NCBI GenBank assembly: GCA_010015745.1
Contig: ML978337.1
Coordinates: 7,333-41,253, forward strand
Direction of reading: 5' to 3'
DNA: 33,921 nucleotides
Source: Setomelanomma holmii
Lineage: Eukaryota; Ascomycota; Dothideomycetes; Pleosporales; Phaeosphaeriaceae
The translations under genes and the position numbers were made by a program. The notes under the pieces were generated by a model. That model ran no database searches, had not been told where the DNA came from, and saw only the letters and a program-made list of their open reading frames with translations. Shown piece after piece: positions 30,602-33,921 of this stretch. Each line of letters starts with the position of its first letter. The first letter of the stretch is position 1.

Positions 30602-30917
30602 CCGTGAGAGTGCGAATGAAGAGGTTCCATTACTTCTTTGGTGTACCACGCTTGGAAGAATAATACTAATGACCAACTAGTGTTATGCTTGCTCAGTCTC
30701 TGTGTGCCTGCTCTGCCTAAGAGCAGACATGAAGTAATTAGTTAGACACATCTCTCTTGCTTGCTTGCTTTAGATTACAATGTGGCGTAACCGTACTGTA
30801 GTACGCTCACCTGGTCGATGTATAGCCCTCTAGTCCAATCAATACGCGAGGCTTCCAGGTGGGTATCACATTATTCGTTCCTTTGCTTGTATATTTAACG
30901 ACAGGAGAAACCTTTAC
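30602..30917. other. Intergenic, likely promoter of the ELRD-motif gene
   Basis: Includes a CTTGCTTGCTTGCTT run near 30757-30771 and no recognisable gene. Confidence 0.35.
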
Positions 30918-31597
30918 ATGTCAAGCATCATGGTCTCCTCACCACTGTTCCGGCTCCCGCAAGAGCTTCGCGACCAGATCTACATATATGCTCTCTACAA
31001 CGAAGCTGGACTTCATCTCAAAGCATGCAACAACGGTTTTGGAAGGCTATACAGAAGCTCAAGGAGGTCTTCGATATCTAGCACCATTGCTAGGTGGCTT
31101 CATTGCTACTGGCTGCGCCGAATTGTGAGAACGCGTAGAGACTGTGCCCAGGAGAACAATCAGCTCAAGTAAGTTACGTTTGCAAACGTCTTTACATCGA
31201 AACTAGAGGACCAGACATATGTTACAACTGTATCATCTTCGAGGACGCTCCCGATAAAAACGCCCTTGAACAATACACGTTTGTTCTTAATCATTGCCGC
31301 ACGCTTCAGGAAGTAGCTATCAAGAACTCCCTACGATCCTTTTCAAGCAATTGCAACGAGTACAGGCTCCTCTCTACAATCGTGAGGCACTGCAGGACAC
31401 ATGTAAACCTCCTAGTCCGAGTGCACATCCCCTACTGGTCCCAAGCAGATCCAAATTTTATGCTGCTTGGTCTCTATTTTCTTACTGCCCTTCGAGCAGA
31501 CACCTGTGATATCGCACAACTCACTCGAAATGCTGTAGTGCTGGGCGATCTGACCTCAGCCTTAGCATTATCTACGAGTCCTATGGGAATTGTCTAG
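30918..31597 (+). pseudogene. ELRD-motif (F-box-like) gene with frame disruptions
   Basis: Begins at ATG 30918 (or 30930). The N-terminus SPLFRLPQELRDQIYIYALY matches the hallmark of a large fungal F-box-like family. The middle shifts frame at about 31035-31050, and again at 31171-31176, where CTCAAG is followed by TAAGT before YVCKRLYIETRG resumes. The rest (CYNCIIFEDAPDKNALEQY, then TFVLNHCRTLQEVAIK) runs open to a stop at 31597 and matches how relatives continue after their VCKQ-x-YxETR segment. The extra TAAGT creates a GTAAGT splice-like site but there is no room for an intron. I read it as an inactivated gene; the related fragment at 19347 is older or shorter. Confidence 0.65.
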
Positions 31598-32422
31598 AAA
31601 CATCCGCATATTTCCAAAGGAAGAACACTTTTGTCAACAGACTTTAGAACGGAGCTGCCGTAGGAATCCAATCGTAGCGTTACCTAGAACAGAGAATGCT
31701 CGGGTGGAGGTAATGCAGGTTGTTGAAGGCTGGTTCAAATACGGCTTGTAGGAATGGCGACTCGAAGTAGTCCAATGAATAGTCACTGCACAATCCATCG
31801 CTCTCTTCTACGCATTCACGGTTGCATTCACAACAAAGGAGCCTAGGTAGATGAAAGCTGAGAGTCCTTTGACGAAAATACCAGAAGTGCGCTTTCCGTT
31901 ACTGTAGCAAGCAGCTATCTACAGTACACGGAACTACTGTACCAGCATCTCTGTGCAGGTCACCTGTTCGAATCTTCTTTTTTTATGCTGTAACACAATG
32001 GTGAAAGTTTACTGCCAATCAAGCGCAGCTAATCAGTCCGGCTCGTCTCTGTCGCGTAGACCGTGTGGTGAGAAACAAAGCTGACGCGAGAACCGGAGAC
32101 CGATTGTGCTCGCGCCTGTACAGTAGTGTACAGTACAGTACACCAAACAATTCAGGCACATTTGTGTAGCGCAAATTAATAACCAATAATTACAGTCTCA
32201 AGAATTGCACGGACTGGAGCTTGACCAATGGAGGCGCCGTGAAACAACAGAAATTCTACTCTGAACATGACCGTCATCATATGTCAAGCATTACGAGCTT
32301 GCTGACAGTAAGCAGTTAGCATTATAACCATGACAATTTTTGAGCTAACGCTACATGCGAAAATTGATTGAGACAGCAAGTGTAAGAGCTAAACGGATCT
32401 GAACCACAGCAACCAGACAATC
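31598..32422. other. Intergenic, no gene recognised
   Basis: Short frames only. A TACAGTAGTGTACAGTACAGTACACC simple-sequence patch lies at about 32118-32143. Confidence 0.4.
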
Positions 32423-32623
32423 ATGGCTACCGCTCGCAGTACACAAGTACAATGTCACACGTCGCTCGATGAGGCTGGACTGCGGGAGTTGCAAAGAGTG
32501 CTTGGCGAGCTGGCTCGAAAGGAAAACCGTGCCCAGGGCTTTCCAGCGAAAACCCTTCCCAACGACCACGCGGCTTCAGTTGAAAATCTGCATATGATAT
32601 TCGGCATGGGCACTATTACATGA
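32423..32623 (+). CDS. Small ORF, 66 residues, unknown
   Basis: ATG-initiated frame with protein-like composition: an amphipathic helix DEAGLRELQRVLGELARKEN, then FPAKTLPNDHAASVENLHMI. No family is recognised. It may be a relic 5' exon, since nothing downstream continues it in an obvious way. Confidence 0.25.
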   Translation: MATARSTQVQCHTSLDEAGLRELQRVLGELARKENRAQGFPAKTLPNDHAASVENLHMIFGMGTIT

Positions 32624-32822
32624 TTTTGTAGTGCCCGTATGCTCTTCGTACAAGCATGAACGATCGTTCTGCATCCGAAATTTGCCGTGCTGTAGCTGTG
32701 CCGCATGACCGCAGACGCCAACTCGTCTTAGCCATATCTAGCGCTAGTGTAATTTTAGCATCGGCATGCGGCTAGCGCAACCCCAGCGTCTGCTGAGATA
32801 ACTTAGTGCACACATACTTACC

Positions 32823-33763
32823 ATGACTACGCGTGTTCTTTCCTTGCGATATCTCATTGACTCGATTTTCTCCACGCGCGTCCTCGCAATGATGACAAGC
32901 CCCTTGAAGTCCCTGACACACCTGCTAGGAGAACTCTTCCCTGACATCTCTCGCTATCTCAATGCTCCCGATATCATGGCCCTGACTCAAACAAGCCGAA
33001 ATCTTCGACAGCTCTTTGATACAGTCGCTAGCGATTGCGGCTTCACCCCTGCGCAAGGCCGCAACATGGTTTTACTCAGCCCCACCTTGCGTACATAGTT
33101 TAGCGCTGTGAGTGTATCGCAGGGCAAGCGATATAATTGGCCAATTATTAGTGGAACAATGATTAGACTCTAGTGATACCGCTTGCAGGGGTGAAGCCGC
33201 ATTCGCTAGCAACTGTATCCCTTTAAGTTATTCGTGGAGGTAATGGATCTTGCAAACAAAGGAAACATTGCCGAAGCTCACGAGAAGATGACCAATGCGG
33301 AGCTTTCATCACGCACGATCTGGCTCGATATAGTTTGGTTCCGAAGCCAAAGCAGAGACTGCCCTCAGATGGATCGTGGAACATACTTGGTGCTGACCTT
33401 GTGTCTATTGGACACTGGAGCAGAATTCAGACGAGATATAAGCAATGAAGACTTGGTCATATTGCTTCGAAGTTCAAGGCCTGAAAGAACGGCCGAGACT
33501 TGTTTGCGGACACTCAGACCTAAAGAGGAATTATGCCACTTAAATTACTTCGGGTCCACGAGGAATCGATCGAACGCGGCAGGAAGAGGAATCAGGCAAG
33601 GAAAGGCCGGAAGGCGCCTAAACGGTTAAATTCATCGCTGACGCCGAACACGAAAAGCAGCATCAGCATAAGCATTGATCTATCACAAGTGGAATACTTG
33701 AATCGTCTCCATGGCTGGATACGAAACCCTCCTTTTACATTGGACAAACCAGAGACTAGCTGA
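32823..33763 (+). pseudogene. F-box protein gene split by a MITE and frameshifted
   Basis: The ATG-initiated frame at 32823 encodes an F-box-like segment: LLGELFPDISRYLNAPDIMA followed by LTQTSRNLRQLFD. At residue D66/T67 (33020-33021) the frame enters MITE copy 2, whose inverted repeat would be translated as TVASDCGFTP, and stops inside it at 33098. After the element the coding character resumes (PFKLFVEVMDLANKGNIAEA, DIVWFRSQSRDCPQMDRGTY). Near 33525-33535 it moves to another frame (LKLLRVHEESIERGRKRNQA.. to a stop at 33763). Removing the 196-bp insertion does not by itself restore one frame, so there are additional indels or an unseen intron. F-box proteins normally link SCF ubiquitin ligases to targets; this copy is almost certainly dead. 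Confidence 0.6.
33022..33215 (+). mobile_element. MITE copy 2 (194 bp), inserted in an F-box gene
   Basis: Same element and orientation as the copy at 30416: left repeat 33022-33057, right repeat 33182-33215, TA duplications at 33020-33021 and 33216-33217. The two copies align along their whole length; copy 2 has about 10 extra internal bases (GTGTATCGCAGGG region). The inverted repeat stays open in the F-box reading frame before reaching a stop. Confidence 0.9.
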
Positions 33764-33921
33764 AGACACGCTGTTTTACCTGGGGCATCGATTTGTTAAT
33801 ACTGCGAGCTGGTCCAGATGGGTGTCCATTCGAAAGCCTTATCCACGTCTCGATTCACGCCAGGACAATACACAGACAGTCTCGTTTTCCATCCTCGCGC
33901 CCGACACTGTCGCTGCAACTG

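Noticed and set aside
30337..30630. Minus-strand ORF of 97 codons
   Set aside because: It runs through MITE copy 1 and its inverted repeats, so it is a by-product of the element.
1..33921. CRISPR arrays, tRNA or rRNA genes, telomeric TTAGGG arrays
   Set aside because: None was seen on either strand by reading; the spliced introns show a eukaryotic genome, so CRISPR is not expected.

Overview
The window looks like accessory, repeat-rich chromosome of a filamentous ascomycete, probably a Dothideomycete. Introns are short (48-67 nt) with GT..AG ends and CTAAC/CTGAC/CTAAT-type branch sites. Protein families are typically fungal: STAND/NLR with TPR repeats, HeLo-like N-domain, CAP59-type glycosyltransferase, ELRD-motif F-box-like proteins, and Tc1/mariner and hAT relics. 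Several inactivating stops have the CpA-to-TpA signature of repeat-induced point mutation (RIP). The species cannot be named from this sequence.

Region 1 (1-6738) is the most interesting part. An intact NLR gene on the minus strand (NLR-A, running off the left edge) is divergent, across a 258-bp intergenic region, from a 281-residue HeLo-like protein on the plus strand. NLR-A starts with a PP-type (RHIM-like) amyloid signalling motif, and the HeLo-like protein ends with a matching one. This is the architecture of the fungal NLR/HELLP programmed-cell-death pair: ligand-driven NLR oligomerisation is thought to template amyloid folding of the effector's motif and release its membrane-targeting domain. 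Beyond a Tc1/mariner-type transposase gene lies a second NLR (NLR-B) in inverted orientation. It has exon lengths and phases identical to NLR-A and a third PP motif, but is broken by a +1 frameshift and two RIP-type nonsense codons. Its TPR region contains 42-residue units repeated at exactly 126 bp.

Region 2 (6739-17345) holds a small CHORD-like zinc protein (two exons), a possible minus-strand gene remnant, a telomere-binding-domain-like fragment that ends beside a hAT-like end structure, two adjacent hAT transposase relics with premature stops, one unassigned ORF, a fold-back inverted repeat, and about 2 kb with no convincing gene.

Region 3 (17346-29538) has an intact three-exon FAD-dependent monooxygenase with a TATA box, an ELRD-motif fragment, the 3' end of a vWA-domain gene, a 52-residue small ORF, about 2.5 kb of apparently empty DNA, a two-exon RING-like protein, a CAP59-type glycosyltransferase with one nonsense codon in its membrane anchor, and an intact 496-residue cytochrome P450 with an unusual I-helix. 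These enzymes are spread out and I do not call them a biosynthetic cluster.

Region 4 (29539-33921) carries two copies of a roughly 190-bp MITE with 34-36-bp inverted repeats and TA target duplications. One sits between genes; the other splits an F-box gene. A second broken ELRD-motif gene lies between them. Overall the window combines one apparently live NLR/effector module with a belt of decaying duplicates and transposons, as is common for fast-evolving allorecognition or immune-like loci.
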